This document shows positions 36,201 through 49,394 of a stretch of DNA of 64,000 nucleotides, in pieces. Location of the stretch: contig VWZX01010418.1 of the NCBI GenBank assembly GCA_013399015.1, forward strand, positions 1,669,832 to 1,733,831. The letters run 5' to 3'. The notes beneath the pieces are model-generated. The model was not told the DNA's origin. It saw nothing but the letters and a program-made list of their open reading frames with translations, and searched no databases. The position numbers and the translations under genes are program-made. Positions within the stretch are counted from its first letter, which is position 1. Every line of letters starts with the position of its first letter. The DNA comes from Galbula dea (taxonomy: Eukaryota; Chordata; Aves; Piciformes; Galbulidae).

Positions 36201-38089
36201 TGCAGTATTGATGTATTAAAGGTGAACATTTGTCTGCTTTGCACAGGTCTTCCAAAGTAATTAACATGTATGTGTTACATAGTAATTAAAACATTGGCCA
36301 TTTAAAGGGCTCTGTTAAACCTAAAAATGGCAGACTTGAGGAAGTATGAGGTGTATGTGTTGTTGCTGGAACAATTTGTCATTGGAATTGAGAGTGAAGC
36401 CTATTATTGAAAGGAAATGAACTAGGAAAAAACTGGTCTAGCTGTCTTGTGAATGAGCCTTAGCAATGAGTATAAGGCCAGTGTTCATTCATGCTGAAAA
36501 TGTAGGATAGCTGCTTGTTACACTGAAAGTTGATTAACTGCTGGATGATGATTTTGATTTACCAAAGAGTATGAACTAAGGAGATGGGAGACAGGGAGTG
36601 AGGGCTGGGAGAAAGGACGCTTAAGGAAAAGTTGTAGTGTGTCCCCTTAATTAAAGGATCTAAGCAAGTTGATCTGGTGGCATGCTATCAGTTGATCCTA
36701 AGCATGAGTAGTCTTAGGACTGGTGTTTAAATAGGGGCTTTCAATGAAAGTGCCTCATTGCTAGTGTCAATGAATTTTAGCAGTTCATAATTGGGTGTTT
36801 TCACTTGCATGGATCAATTATTTGATGGTGGATGCTTTGGGCATACTGAGATTGTGTTCTTTTTGACCAGTACCATCATGCCTATAGCCTATAAGCTCTT
36901 GCATTCCTCTCCTTGAAAACATTGTTTCAAATCCTGTTTCATTCCAGGACTCAGGCCCAGAGAGCTGTTTCACTGTCTTGAAAGTCAGGAAGACACAACT
37001 AGTATTTCTGGACAGAACCAGAGTATTTCTGAGTTTATTGTGGTGTTAACAAGTTGGGACCTGCTTATTGCAGTGCTCCACCCTTGTCAGGAGGCAAACA
37101 GTCAGTGCAAACAGTAATATCTCAATAGGCCTTTCACCTGCCCAGAACAAACACAGGTCTGGTAGACTGTCTTGGCAGATGATATGCAGCCAGACAGGTG
37201 CTTCTCTTCCATAGTCCAGATTTTGTATAGACCTGTTTCAGTAGACAGAAAATACCATGCTTTGTGCTCTGAAGCAGGTGTCAAACTTCAGATTACCTCT
37301 GTTGTCTCATTCTTCTCTGTGCCTACTTCTTTTTTAAGTATGATTTGGGAGATGGGGATTTGGTAGAGTTGGTGCAGATCTAGCAGTCCACAGCATTTAG
37401 ATGCCTCTCAGATTTACTGTCTTCCATTCTGGAAGCTGTCTTGGTAAGATAATAGACCAAGACTGGTCCACCATGCAAAGAAACCTTTTGCAATATTGCA
37501 TTACTGATATAGAGAAGTGATTTTTCACTTGAGCTCATCCCTTACATTTCACTATTTTAAAATTCCTGGGAGGAATTGTTTTATGCTAGCTCCAGTTCCT
37601 GTGTTTTGAGCAATTTTTGTTTTGCCAGTGTTAACAGTCTATATAGTAAGCCATTTTGGGGCACTGCTAATGTACTGTCTTCAGTTACTTGTTCTTGCAG
37701 CTTGCTCCCTGAAATCAATTTTGTCTGAAGAGCTAGGTAAGCCACTGTCTGCTTAACTTAACTTTGGGTTGAGGTGCTGCTGTGGTCTTTTAACCTCCTT
37801 TCACTACACTTTCCAGTTGCTTAACGTGTTGATCTTGTTTCACTTAAACCAGAATGTTAGTTGTACTCATTCTTTCCCAAGTCACTTTTATGGCTGGGAG
37901 GTCTTTAGGTCCATTAGTTTTGTGCTAAGGCAAAGCATGAACAAATGAGGACTTTGTTCCTGATTTATCTAAGGAGACTGCTAGCTAACAGAGATGATCT
38001 TTTCCACTTCAAAAAAAAGTCCTGGGAGCTTCTGTCTGCATAAAAAAGTGGTTGTGTATTAATGTCTGCCTGGCTGCTGCTTCATTTTG
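33281..38089. other. intron 1 sequence without recognised genes
   Basis: AT-rich DNA with A/C tract 33832-33932, poly-A or poly-G/A runs near 34240-34290 and an A-rich stretch near 35057-35090. No coding or RNA gene is recognised. Confidence 0.55.
33832..33932. repeat. A/C-rich low-complexity tract
   Basis: The plus strand is strongly depleted of G and T: aaccccaaccaaacaatagg, a C-run, repeated aaacaaacaaat, ending in a poly-A run. Confidence 0.8.
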
Positions 38090-38283
38090 CTCAGAGGGTA
38101 ATGAGACACTAGAACAGGTTGCCCAGAAAGGTTGTGGATGCTTCATCCCTGGCAGTGTCTAAGGCCAGGTTGGATGTGGCCCTGGGCAACCTGGGTCTAG
38201 TGGGTAGCATTCTTGCCCATGGCAGGGGGGTTGGACCTAGATCATCTTTAAGGTCCCTTCCAACCCAAACCATTCTATGATTC
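38090..38283 (+). repeat. CR1 LINE 3'-end fragment
   Basis: Starts cagagggtaatgagacacta, includes ggccaggttggatgtggccc and ends cccttccaacccaaaccatt plus ctatgattc. Same broad subfamily as 33057-33280 but more diverged. Confidence 0.92.
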
Positions 38284-39676
38284 ATCCTGGGTGTTCCTTT
38301 CCCCAAAATAATTCAGCAGATGCCCAGTTCTTTTGTTTTTATTTAGGTGGCTAAAGGTAGCTAAAACTCAGCAGATTCTTATCTTGCAGACTTTGAGATT
38401 TACTATTTGTTGCCACAAGTGGGATGAGAGTAGGCAGAAGGTGTGGGAACAGAGCTTTCACAACCTGTGGTTGTTCGGACTCTTGAGTCTTACTTGGCTT
38501 GCATTCCTCCTCTGCCCCCATTCCTTCCTCATGGTTGATGCTGAGATAAAGGCATTAGCAAGGGAAGTGGGACAGCAGAGACTGAGCTACTTTTAAATAT
38601 AAGCTACACACTTCTGGGGTGATGGAGAGGTTCTGGAGTTTGTGCTCTGCACAGGTGAGCAGTCTTGAGGGACAGTGCCAGTTGGATACCGAGGAGTCTG
38701 AGGTGCTCACCTGGGAGACATGGAATCCACATATTGCTCAGGAGAGGTAATGGTGGGGAGCTTTTTTCCTCCATACAACAGTGGCACCATATTCTGCAAG
38801 AGTGAGAGAGGGCATGGAAGCTGCTGTGGTGAGCACAGATTCAGATTCAGAACAGGAATGTTGCAGGGCTTTGAAACCAAAGTGAGATTTTGATTCCTTT
38901 CTCTCCTGCCTGCCTTCTGGTAAACATGGAAACCACAGCTAAATTTTGCAATTCTAACGTTTGGTTTGCACTTTTTCATGTCATAATGTAATCTATTGTA
39001 TGATAATTACCCATCCAGAACATAACAGAAGCACATAATGATTTTTATGCTAATTGTGCTGTGAACTCAATTTTATTTCATAGCTAAAAGTTTGTATGTG
39101 GAACAGGAAAAATAATCACAGCACTATCCACACAAAACTGACGTATGGTTGCAGGTGGCTTTATAACCTTGTCTGGTCATCATAAATGGCCTTTGGCAAG
39201 AAATTTTGTAAATTGCCTAGGTACCATGCTTGCTTATGATAGGGATATGGAATTTCACAACCTGCATATGTACTTACAGGCTAGGTTTTGCTGTGTTTCA
39301 GGCTAAGGCATAGCTTTCTCGTGGTGTTCTGCTTCTGGTGTACTCTGACAAATCTCCAGCATGTTTGCTGTGCACTGGTGCTCTGATCTACAGTAAAGGA
39401 CCTCGTAGTACAAACATTTCCATCTCTTTTTTTTTTTTATCTATTACTGTATGAACTAAACTTTGCTGAAAGCATCCAAAAAGATTATTTTTTGAGTGCA
39501 TGCCTCAGTCCTGTTATGTAACAGGTATGTATGAGTTGTTATGCTGCTGAATGAAAAAGGTGGAGGAATTAATATTCCTTTAGAAAGATATCCAGTTTTC
39601 TTGGAATAGCTGCTTAGATAAATGAAAGATTGTGTCTTACTCCTTTCTCCCCTCAAAAAAGGCTGAATTAATGGAT

Positions 39677-39871
39677 GCTTTTATACCAGCCCTTAGGTAT
39701 TGATCTTGTCTGATCTCAGAAGCTAAGCAGGGTCGGGCCCAGTTAGTACTTGGATGGGAGACCGCCTGCGTACTGGGCGCTGTAGGCTTTCCTGCTGTGG
39801 CAGGGGGGTTGGACTAGATGATCTTTCAAGGTCCTTTCCAACCCCTAACATTCTGTGATTCTGTGATTCTG
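39677..39871 (+). mobile_element. 5S rRNA-CR1 chimeric SINE
   Basis: Positions 39677-39790 align with vertebrate 5S rRNA over nearly its whole length. The first part is diverged (gcttttataccagccc). From 39701 on, roughly nine of ten bases match by eye, including tgatctcagaagctaagc and ttagtacttggatgggag. The pol III internal control regions are recognisable: box A agctaagcagggtcg (39721-39735) and box C ggatgggagaccgcctg (39752-39768). The terminal gctgtaggcttt of 5S is also present. Directly after it, with no linker, comes a CR1 3' tail (ttggactagatgatcttt, then caaggtcctttccaaccc), ending in ATTCTGTG units. A pol III head plus the 3' end of a partner LINE is the standard design of a SINE. 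A possible short flank duplication is ctgaat at 39663 and after 39869. The alternative is a one-off template-switch chimera. Confidence 0.85.
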
Positions 39872-40277
39872 AATCTTAATTTAAACTTGAATGAGGTTGG
39901 AATGTTGTTTGCTCTTGTGCATGTGTGAGCAATTTGAAAATCAAGACATTTATGCTACAGCTCTTACTGGTGACTCCTGTATTAATTCCTGATTGTTCTC
40001 TTTTTCTCCTCCTAAATGGCACACATGCCAAGAGGGATTCCATATTTATTTCTGTAATTTTGAAGAAAACTCATTTTGGTGAATTTCTTGATGTGCTTAC
40101 TCAAAGATGTTAAGGAGTTACACTCTTAGAATAATGGACCCTTAATCTTACTGCAGGTAAATATTTACGTGTTGGTTTGATTTTCTGAATGCAGTAAATC
40201 TTTTCCTGAAAGCTTGTGGCTTTTAAACAAACAAAAGTTTTAATTTAGTTTTTTGGTTGTTTGCTTTCATGTATGAG

Positions 40278-40801
40278 AAGACTGAGAAGTACTGTGTTCA
40301 GCTCTGGAGCCCTCAACACAGGAAGGACGTGGACCTGCTGGAGTGGGTCCAAAGGAGGGCTACAAAAATGCTGGGGGGGCTGGAACACCTCCCCTGTGAG
40401 GATAGGCTGAGAGAGCTGGGATTGTTCAGCCTCCAGAAGAGAAGGCTTCAGGGAGACCTAATAGTCACCTTCCAGTACCTGAAGGGGTCATATAGAAAGG
40501 CTGGGGAGGGCCTGTTCACAAAGGCCTGTAGTGATAGGACAAGGGGAATGGATTTAAATTAGGGAAGTGTAGGTTTAGATTGGATATTAGGAAAAAGTTC
40601 CTTCCCATGAGGGTGGTGGACCATTGGAACAGCTTGCCCAGGGAGGTGGTTGAGGCACCATCCCTGGAGGTGTTCAAGGTGAGGCTGGACAGGGTGCTTG
40701 GCAACCTGATTTAGTTGGAGATGTGCCTACTCACTGTAGGGGGGTTGGACTAGATGATCTCTAAGGTCCCTTCCAACCCTGATAGTTCTATGATTCTATG
40801 A
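40278..40801 (+). repeat. CR1 LINE fragment with C-terminal ORF2 remnant
   Basis: Encodes the CR1 ORF2 C-terminus (CVQLWSPQHRKDVDLLEWVQ, then RRATKMLGGLEHLPCEDRLR and ELGLFSLQKRRLQGDL), then the 3' UTR ending ggtcccttccaaccctgata and two ATTCTATGA units. It is 5'-truncated, and the reading frame is largely intact up to a stop at 40560, so it is fairly young. Confidence 0.95.
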
Positions 40802-42411
40802 CAAAGCCTTGGGAACATAGCTAGCACAGATAAGTATGTTTTTCCCCAAAATAAACTGGAAGGATGTGGAATAGTTTTGTGCCAATAAAGGTGCTAAAAT
40901 CCTAGATTGCAGAGAAGTAAGATGTTTCAGTAAATTAGAGCATTTCACATACATAGAAACTAGTCTGATCGCTTGTAATAGAGCAGCAAGCTTTAGGTGA
41001 AAGGATTGTCTGATGTGCAGTATCAAGACATGTTCCTCCTGTGTTGGAGGAAATATAAACTCAGTACTCTTAAATAACCTGGAATAAAGTAAGCTTCTAC
41101 CAGTCATAGCTTGCTTGTAGTAGAGTGTAATATATAGGAGGAACTTGTGTAGAAAGAATCATTACAAACCTCAATCTCTCCATCTGAGTTTTGGATGTTG
41201 AAACAGCAGAGTGGTAACTGAGAACTTACTTTTGTACTTGGAAGCAGACAGCCATGCACAGAGAACCAGAATAAGGAATAATATTGGGAACAAATAGAGC
41301 TTTTTTATAAACTGGGTTCCCAATGAAATTATTTGGACTTTGCAAAGGCTTAATTGAAAGCAGTATTGACCTCTGCCTCTGCTCTAAATTGTTTACATCT
41401 CCAAACTCCACAGACAGCTGTTTAAAACACTGGAAAAATAAGAGACTGAAGCAATAGCAAAATCTAAGCTTTAAAATCTGAAACTTGCCTCCTAACACTG
41501 AGCTATTGCTGTTGATTGGTGTATTGATATTTTTATTTATTTATGCCTTTGTTCTTCATTTAAACCTGAAGTATAGCTGAAGGTTATGTGGCTTGGAGGG
41601 TTGTGGTGTGTGTCCAAACTTCATTTCAGTTGGGTGCTTTGGGCTGCTTTGTTAAATACCGACCTTTGTGTATGTGGGATAGCATTTGTTTTGTTCTATT
41701 TGATCCTGGCATGCATATATATTAGCTCCCTGGTAGAGATGAGTCACATCTGAGCCACTATACAAATGCAGTGCTGTTTATCAAGTAGTAGTTTCAGACT
41801 TCATTTAAATATATTTCATTTAGCTTGAAGGTGTGCGTGCCTTGAAGAACAGGCTTGACAAGATCTTGAGGTGTAAGTTGTAGCAAGGCAAGTGTGATCT
41901 GTAAGGAGTTTATAGATTTGAAGAGCAGTATTAAGAGTTGTTGAAATGATGCAGAGAAGAGAAGAAAAAACTGGTAAAGTAAAAAAAAGAAAAAACAGAA
42001 GAAAATAGAGAACAGATAAAGTATAAAATAAGATGGGAAACAGATTGCTCAAATTAGTCTTAAAAAGAAGAATATACATAGAAGGGAAGGTTCTACTATT
42101 TACCTCAAAGCTAAGCTACTAAAAAGGTTGAAGAGTAAAAATTTTGAAAACATAAATTACAAAGAGGAATGAACAAGAAGGAATATTTCAGTCTTTCCTT
42201 CTTTTAAAAGATGCCTAAATGCTGTGTGGCATTGTCCATTCTCATGTATGTGGGGATGAAACTTTAGTGGTTTGAAATCATCTGTCAGGACCTTCTTTGC
42301 ATTTTTGGACTTCTAACTCTTGCAAAAAGTTCATGTCCCCTCTCTCAGGTTCTTCTGACAGCAGTGGTAGGGAGACAAAATCTAGAAACCATTTAATCTT
42401 CTATCTCTGTT

Positions 42412-43012
42412 AAGGACCTTAATGAGTCCAACCCCCCTGCCATGGGCAAGGACACCTTCCACTAGATCAGGTTTCCCAAAGCTCTATCCAACTTGGCCTT
42501 GAACACTTACAGGGATGGGACATCCACAGCCAGTTCCAGTTACTCACTACACTCACAATAATTTCTTCCTTGTGTCTGATGTAAGTTTATCCTCTTTCAA
42601 TTTAAAACAGTTACAGCTCATCCTATCACTGCACTCCCTGATACAGTTCCTCCCTGGCTTTCCTGTAGGCCCACTGGAAGGCTGCTGTAAGGTCTTCCTG
42701 GAGCCTTCTCTTCTCCAGGATGAACAACCCCAACTCTCTCAGCCTGTCTTCATAGGGGAAAGGTGCTCTGTCCCTCTGATCATCTTGCTGGCTCTCCTCT
42801 AGACCCACTTGGGCAGGTCCATGTCTTCCTTATGGTAGTCCCCCAGAGCTGAACACATTACTCCATGTGGAGTCTCATGTGAGTGGAGCAGAGGGAGAAA
42901 ACTGGTTCCTTTGACCTGCTGGCTGCAGTTCCTCTTGATGCAGCCCAGCATATGATTTGCCTTCTGGGCTGCAAGTACATATTGCTGGCTCCTATTCAGC
43001 TTTTCATCCATC
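42412..43012 (-). repeat. CR1 LINE fragment
   Basis: Minus-strand CR1. Its 3' end is at the low coordinate (reverse complement of gtccaacccccctgccatgg). It extends through the ORF2 C-terminus, including RLRELGLFILEKRRLQEDL and NRSQQYVLAAQKANHMLGC on the minus strand. The 5' truncation abuts the 3' tail of the next CR1 at 43013. Confidence 0.92.
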
Positions 43013-43990
43013 ACAGAATGACAGAATCATTAGGGTTGGAAAGGACCCTCAAGATCATCTAGTCCAACCAATAGCCTTACACTACTCTTATCCCTAAATC
43101 ATCCCCTGAAGAAACACCTCTCTGCAGGGATGCTCTCCAACAACTCATCTCCCAGCCAGTATTTATGTTTGGGGGATTGTGCCAACCCAGGTACAGGACC
43201 TTGCATTTGGCTCTGTTGAGTTTCAAGAAGTTTGCATGAGTGCACCTCTCAAGCCTGTTAGGCTTCCTCTGGATAGCATCCCTTCCTTCCAAGGTGTCAA
43301 CCACACCACACAGTTTAGTATCAGCAGCAGATGTGCTGAGTGTGCACTCAATCCCACTGGCCATGGTGTTGACAAAGATGTTAAACAGCACCAGTCCAAG
43401 TACTGACCTTGAGGAGTGCCACTTGTTACTGGTGTCCACTTGGACATTGAGCCTTTGACCACAACTCTTTGAGGGCAACCATCCATCCAGTTCCTTATCC
43501 TTGGAGTGGTCTGTCCATCAAATCCATGTCTCTACAATTTAGAGACAAGGCTGTCATGTGGTACAGTGTCAAATGCTTTGCACAGACCCAGGTAGATGAT
43601 GTCAGTTGCTGTTTCCTTATCCACCAATACAGTAACCTCATCATAGAAGACCCACCAAATTTGTCAGGCATGGTTTGCCCTTAGTGAAGCCATGTTGGCT
43701 GTCACCAACCACCTTCTTATTTTCCATGTGCTCTAGCATAGGTTCCAGCAGGATCTTCTCCATGATATTGACAGGCACAGAGGTGAGACTGACTGACTTG
43801 TAGTTCCCTGGGTCTTACTTTTTTCCCCTTTTGAAAAATGAGGTTTATGTTTCACCTTTTCCAGTCAATGGGAACTTGACCAGACTGCCACCATTTCTCA
43901 GATATGACAGATAGTGCCTTAGCAACTTCATCCACCAAATCATCCAAGGCAAGAGCTCCTCCAACATCCTTAGGTATCCTGTTCCTTTGG
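43013..43990 (-). repeat. longer CR1 LINE fragment with RT remnant
   Basis: A second minus-strand CR1 whose 3' tail (reverse complement of cacagaatgacagaatcatt) begins at 43013. Upstream on the minus strand it encodes RSVLGLVLFNIFVNTMASGI, AADTKLCGVVDTLEG and more N-terminal RT sequence, with frame breaks. The catalytic motif is altered (SAAD). The 5' boundary near 43990 is approximate. It is a different subfamily from its neighbour and probably older. Confidence 0.9.
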
Positions 43991-45393
43991 CTTAGTGTTC
44001 TAACTATTAAAACCATATTCTAATCCAACTAATCTCATCTGCAAGTTTCAACTTTCCTGTTTCATCCAGAACATCACTGACTGTTGTCCTCTTCATAACA
44101 CACTTCTATGTATTGAAAGAATAAATGTGTAGGCTGTTGGGGTTGGATTGTGGGTTCTTAGCTGGTAGGCAGGATAGCCAATTCTCCTCTACTGTTCTGC
44201 TTCATTTGATTTATCTCCTTTGTATAGCATCTTATAGTTGATCTTTTTTTTTATGTTTAAACCTCTTCTGATTGATACTTACTTTACTACTACCACTTTG
44301 ACTCTTTAATTGTGCCTATTTTCACTGAAGTTATTTGAGCTACAGTCTTGATGCCATCTGTAAATGTTTCAAAGTGTCTGTCATTTTGTCCTCCTACTAA
44401 TTAAAACTGCTGGAAGGAATCAGATCCAGGAAATAACTTAAAATGTCCTTTTGCTGGTTGTTTAGCTGCTGTCTTGGGAGTGCAGTTCATCAGCCAGATG
44501 AGTCCCCACGTTGTTGTGTTTTAGATCACATTGTTCTAACTTGTTTATTAGAGTCTTTAGGGAGATTTACATTAGGAAACTAGTAGATAGAACTATACTT
44601 CACCTGCAGCTTTGGGTTAATTGTTCTGCTGGAACAGAAAGAACAGGCTTTGCTATCAGGTATCATCCACCTTAATCCTCCTCTCAGCTATATCTTCTGC
44701 ATTGTGGTTATTTGGTCTTTTAAGTGGGAGACATGAATCCCTGTGGAAACCTTGAAATATGCCCTGTGGAAATACATGAAGTACTGGGGGGTGATGTGAT
44801 GTCTGTGGGGGAAAGTGGTGCAATATCTACCTCTTTTCAGCTTGAGAGGTTCACTCTGGACACTGAAAACCTTTGTCCCCAGATAGTATGACAGTAAAGG
44901 TTATTCAGAGAAGCCATGAGATCTCTAACTGCAAAGGTTTTCAGGAGTTAGCTGTTTTGTGTCTCTGAGTCCTTACTGTATCTGGATCTGCAAGACAGAG
45001 GATATATTGGAGCCTCCTGTCCATTGACAATTTGACATTGTTCTGGTATGGGTTTATTTTGCTTGGGAGTATGCACCCATGCACACATTTCACAACTGTG
45101 GAGAGCTGGGAATTCCTCAGAAGCAGTTTTGTCTTAAGCTCCTTGTATTTCACTAAATCAGCATCTCTGTCATGAGTGCTTTCTCTGTCACTGAGAGATG
45201 GCAATTCAAGTTCAATGTAATAAGAAGCAAGAAACTTGAAAGCAGTAGAGGGCTTATGAGTTCTTAGAGTATGTTTAGTAATCCCTGTCTGTCTGTGGCT
45301 TCAAGAGTTAGTAAAGATTCTGTATATTCACACCAGAAGACTGAGTTTGCTTTTTGAGTGTAAAGATTGGTTTGCTGCAGCAACACAGTTCCA

Positions 45394-45620
45394 ATCATAG
45401 AATGGCTCAGGTTGGAAGGGACCTTAAAGATCATCTAGTTCCAACCCCCCTGCCATGGGCAGGGATGCCAATTACTAGACCAGGTTGCCCAGGGCCACAT
45501 CCAGCCTGGCCTTGAACACTGCCAGGGATGGGGCCTCCACAACCTCTCTGGGCAACCAGTTCCAGTGCCTAACCACCCTCCTGGTAAAGAAATTCCTCCT
45601 AATCTCTAATCTAAATCTCT
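45394..45620 (-). repeat. CR1 LINE 3'-end fragment, inverted relative to 33057-33280 and 59069-59303
   Basis: Reverse complement of the same subfamily: starts atcatagaatggctcaggtt and runs to ctcctaatctctaatctaaa. By eye it is nearly identical to the inverted copy at 33057-33280. Confidence 0.94.
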
Positions 45621-46399
45621 GTGCTTTGTATGTTTAATAGGAAATAATCATCTATTCTGACTGGTACACCACTGATTATCCCACTACCTTCCTTTTAGTT
45701 GCTGCTTAAATATGATCTTTCAAAAGTAGTATGCCATATCTCTACACCTGATATTTTGGGCTGGAACTGATAGTAATTTCATGATAATCTTTCAAGTCTA
45801 GCAGTTGTGTAGTTGGCATGTGTTGTGAACCTGAAGCACAAAATCCAAAGGGGTTGCTCATGAGTTGGTGTTTGAAAGCCATAGCAAGGCAGTGGGTTGT
45901 GTGAGAGCTGGGCTTCCTTTCTCTTAGTTTGAGGCACTGGCACTTCTGAGTTTGTTGCACAATTTGCTGGAGGTGTTTTTCTGGGCCATGTGTTGCTTGG
46001 GCAACCCTTTGAGCATGGGCTGTTGATTTGGGGCCTTCTGCCAACTGATTGCCCAATTCATTTCCCTCCTTTACCTTGATTCTTGTCTAGCAATCTGTTC
46101 TCTAGTACAATTATTTACACATGCAAAAATTTTGTTAGCTTTGGAAAATTTTAATCAATTTTATTCAATTTGTCTGCAAGTATCTAATCTGCTTTATTCT
46201 TCTGATGCCATCATCACTCTGGGGCCTCCAGATTTGTCTTTTACATTTGTTTCTTGTAATTTAAGCTACTTCAGAAAAACTCCTTTAACTACTTTTAAGT
46301 TTAGGCCAAAGTTAGTTAGGATGTTTCCTCTCAAGTCTTACTGCTGTGCAACACCTATATATAGTATGAGCATCTAGATCATGTTGATGGTGCTCAACC

Positions 46400-49390
46400 A
46401 GGCACCATCAAGGCACAGTTGTACTGAGCATTGCAGGATCAGGTAGCAAGATAGATTTATGACCTTAAACAGATCTTGTAATTAGTGAAGTGTATATATC
46501 ATCTAATAGAGAAAGTTGTTTGTTGTCTTAATGCTAACAGTCCCTGTGGCTTCCAGGCTAGGAGAAGATGACCTGCTAGTTTCCTTTCTCCATGTTGTCT
46601 CTTCCCTAAGATGCATTCCTCAGTTGTATCATGTGTATGACAAAATCTACACCTGCTTCTGTGGTTTTGGTTCCCTTCTCAAATTTATTGCTGTCCTGTC
46701 TTGACTCTTAAATGCTGTATGTAGTTGCAACCTTCACCTCTTTCAGTTAAAGTCTTTCTCCTCTACTTCACAGCAGTGGCTGCTTCTTCAATTTCTGTTT
46801 TCCAGGTAACTGATTTACCTGTTTAATACAGATAAACATGCTCCTTTTGCATCACTATTGTAACATTACATGACCAAAATATTATTTGGCTCCACTAGAT
46901 CCTACCCTGTCTGAAAACATCAAAGTAAGGTGTAATAAATTTATCAAGATACTGGAAAACTAATACAGGATCAATAACTGAGCTGCTACCATGTGCCAAA
47001 AATACAGATGCCACCTAGAGCTGTTGAAAATAATTAAGATGTGGATTTAGTGCATGATAAAAATACAGTGTGTGGTGTCTATGCCATTACATAGTGTTAC
47101 ATGTGCACTGGCTTGTTCTGATATGTAAATAAGGAAGTTCTAGTCTGCATATGAAGCTTTGTAATAGTGCAGCTATATCTGCTGAGATCTTTCAAAGTGA
47201 GAGGTGTCTGCAATTTGTGTGAATTCTCATCTCTAAACATGTTGTAAACAACACTGGTGAAAACCACCACTTAGTACTGTCCATACTACATTCAGTTCTT
47301 CTTTGCCTTGATAGGTTATTTCAGGGCTGTTCTTTATGTTTAGCAATGTCTTTAGTTATGTTCTTTGAACCCTTTTGAATCTTTGTTGAATCATTCTCAT
47401 TACACAGTGGAAAATGATACAAGTTTAACCTAGTTTTTAGTATCAAGACTTAACAGCACAAGGAACTTTAGCCATAGTAGTTCTGGCAGAGCTGTTCTGC
47501 TGTGGTTACCTTGCAGACCTATTCTTAAATGGGTGTTCAACTTCTTGAGAACTTTCTCTTTCCAAGCTGCAGAAGTTACTCAAGAATCAATCTCTCATAG
47601 CTCAAACTCTCCATGAGGGAAGTGGAATGTCTGTTATCTTACAGAGGGATGCTTTCTCAGGCTGTTCTGATCTGTATCCAAAAGGTAAACAAGCTGTAAC
47701 TCATTCCTTCCTCCATGTATCCCCTCAGGGTGTTGAAGACAACTGGTGGCTCTCTGGCAGATAACATTTTAAGCATTGACTATGTTGTGTTAAAACAAAT
47801 TGGTTAGACATACACCTTCCTGAAAATTCTTGTTAGAGCTTGTGTCTTGGGAACCAGCTGTGTTACACCAATGGATTTTATTTTTTAAATGCTTTCTTTG
47901 TGCAGTTAGGCTTCCATTTTTCATGTACTTACACTTGACTACCCAGGTCCTTTGGAGCAGAATAACAGAGATGATTGTTTAAGTTAGAGTTTGATATCTA
48001 CCATTATCCTTGTTCTTCAGCAAATTCCTGCAATTTACTATTTGCCCTAGTTCACAGTTTATCCTGCAAATTCAAAACAACCAGCAGCTTTTACAGTGAT
48101 GAAAGCTAAAAGACAACTGGAACATAACATGAAAAAATTGCTTTGCTTCTGAATGCTGCATTGTAAACAAAACTGCATTAATTCAGTATGAGTTACACAC
48201 CAAGTCATGAAAGGCTTGTTACCAGCAAACTGTCAATCTTATGTCTGTTCACTAGCTTAAATTAGGAGAGGGGGAAAGTGATAGAGCTTGTGACTCACAT
48301 GGATTGGGAGATAATAAATCATTTAAAGTAACAAAGCTTTAAAATGCTCTTGAAGTGTTAAATATTTGTCATCTTGTAGTTTGTAAATTGTGTGTTTTCA
48401 TGATTCACTGGCAAAAAGTGGATTCACTGGGCATGAGAGAATAACTCAGGCTGGGGAAGGACAATTTTGAATACATGAGATGTTTGCAGCCCCTGGATGA
48501 TGTGAAAATGAGGCTGAAAAGCATTTGGTGTTGCTTGCAGGCACATATGCACAACCTGCTGACTCTGTGACCCGTGGCATCTTAATGCTTAATTTGACAT
48601 GGACTCTCTGAGCAGGAGGGAGAGAGTGCTCTCACATTAGAATAACTTCTAGTTTGGTGTTTGTATCAATAAATATTTTTTCAAGCTGTCTTTTAACTGA
48701 ATGCCCATAGTTATTGAATAACAGAGTAGAGCCATTTCCTTTCTGAATGTTGTGGGTGGGGAGGGAGGATGAGAAAGACAAAAGAACCATCCTGTTTCTC
48801 AGAGAGTGAATGAATTTTTATCAGTCATTGAGGGCCTGAGTTCAATAGTCTGTATTGTGAGCAGAAAATATTACCTTTCAGTATAAATGAGAATGGCAGA
48901 TCTAAGATAACCTTGTCTTGAGCTGGGACAGTAGGAGTGACTTGAGGTGACTCCCAAGTCTCTACCCTCCCTCTGCACACTGGCTATTTTGAATCTTATA
49001 CTGAAGGCCTGGTAGTTTGTTTATGGTGTATGAGGAGCCTAGATATCGAGGTCAAGACTGTGGAGTCTGTTTTAGGTTTACATGGCAAAGGTTTGGTAGA
49101 AGGGGGTCTGCAGGGGTGGCTTCTGTAAGAAGATGCCAGAAGCTGTGCTGATGTTAGAGCCAGTTCAGCTGGCTCCAAGACAGAGCTGCCACTGGTTAAA
49201 GCTGAGACTGTCAGTGATATTGGTAGCACCTCTGTGATAATATACTTAAGAAGGGGGAAAATGCTGTACAGCAGCTGTGAGAAAGAGTGAGAAAAATGTG
49301 AAAGAAACTGTCATGCAGACACCAAGGCCAGATGAGAAGGAGGGAGAGGGGGAGCTCCAGGCAGCAGAGCAGAGATTCTCCTGCAGTCAA
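46400..49390. other. intron 1 sequence without recognised features
   Basis: AT-rich unique-looking sequence between CR1 copies. No genes, RNA genes or distinct repeats are recognised. Confidence 0.5.
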
Positions 49391-49394
49391 CAGA

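Noticed and set aside
39677..39790. Functional 5S rRNA gene
   Set aside because: The 5' third is degraded, box substitutions and a small deletion are present, there is no clean T-run terminator, and it runs straight into a CR1 tail.
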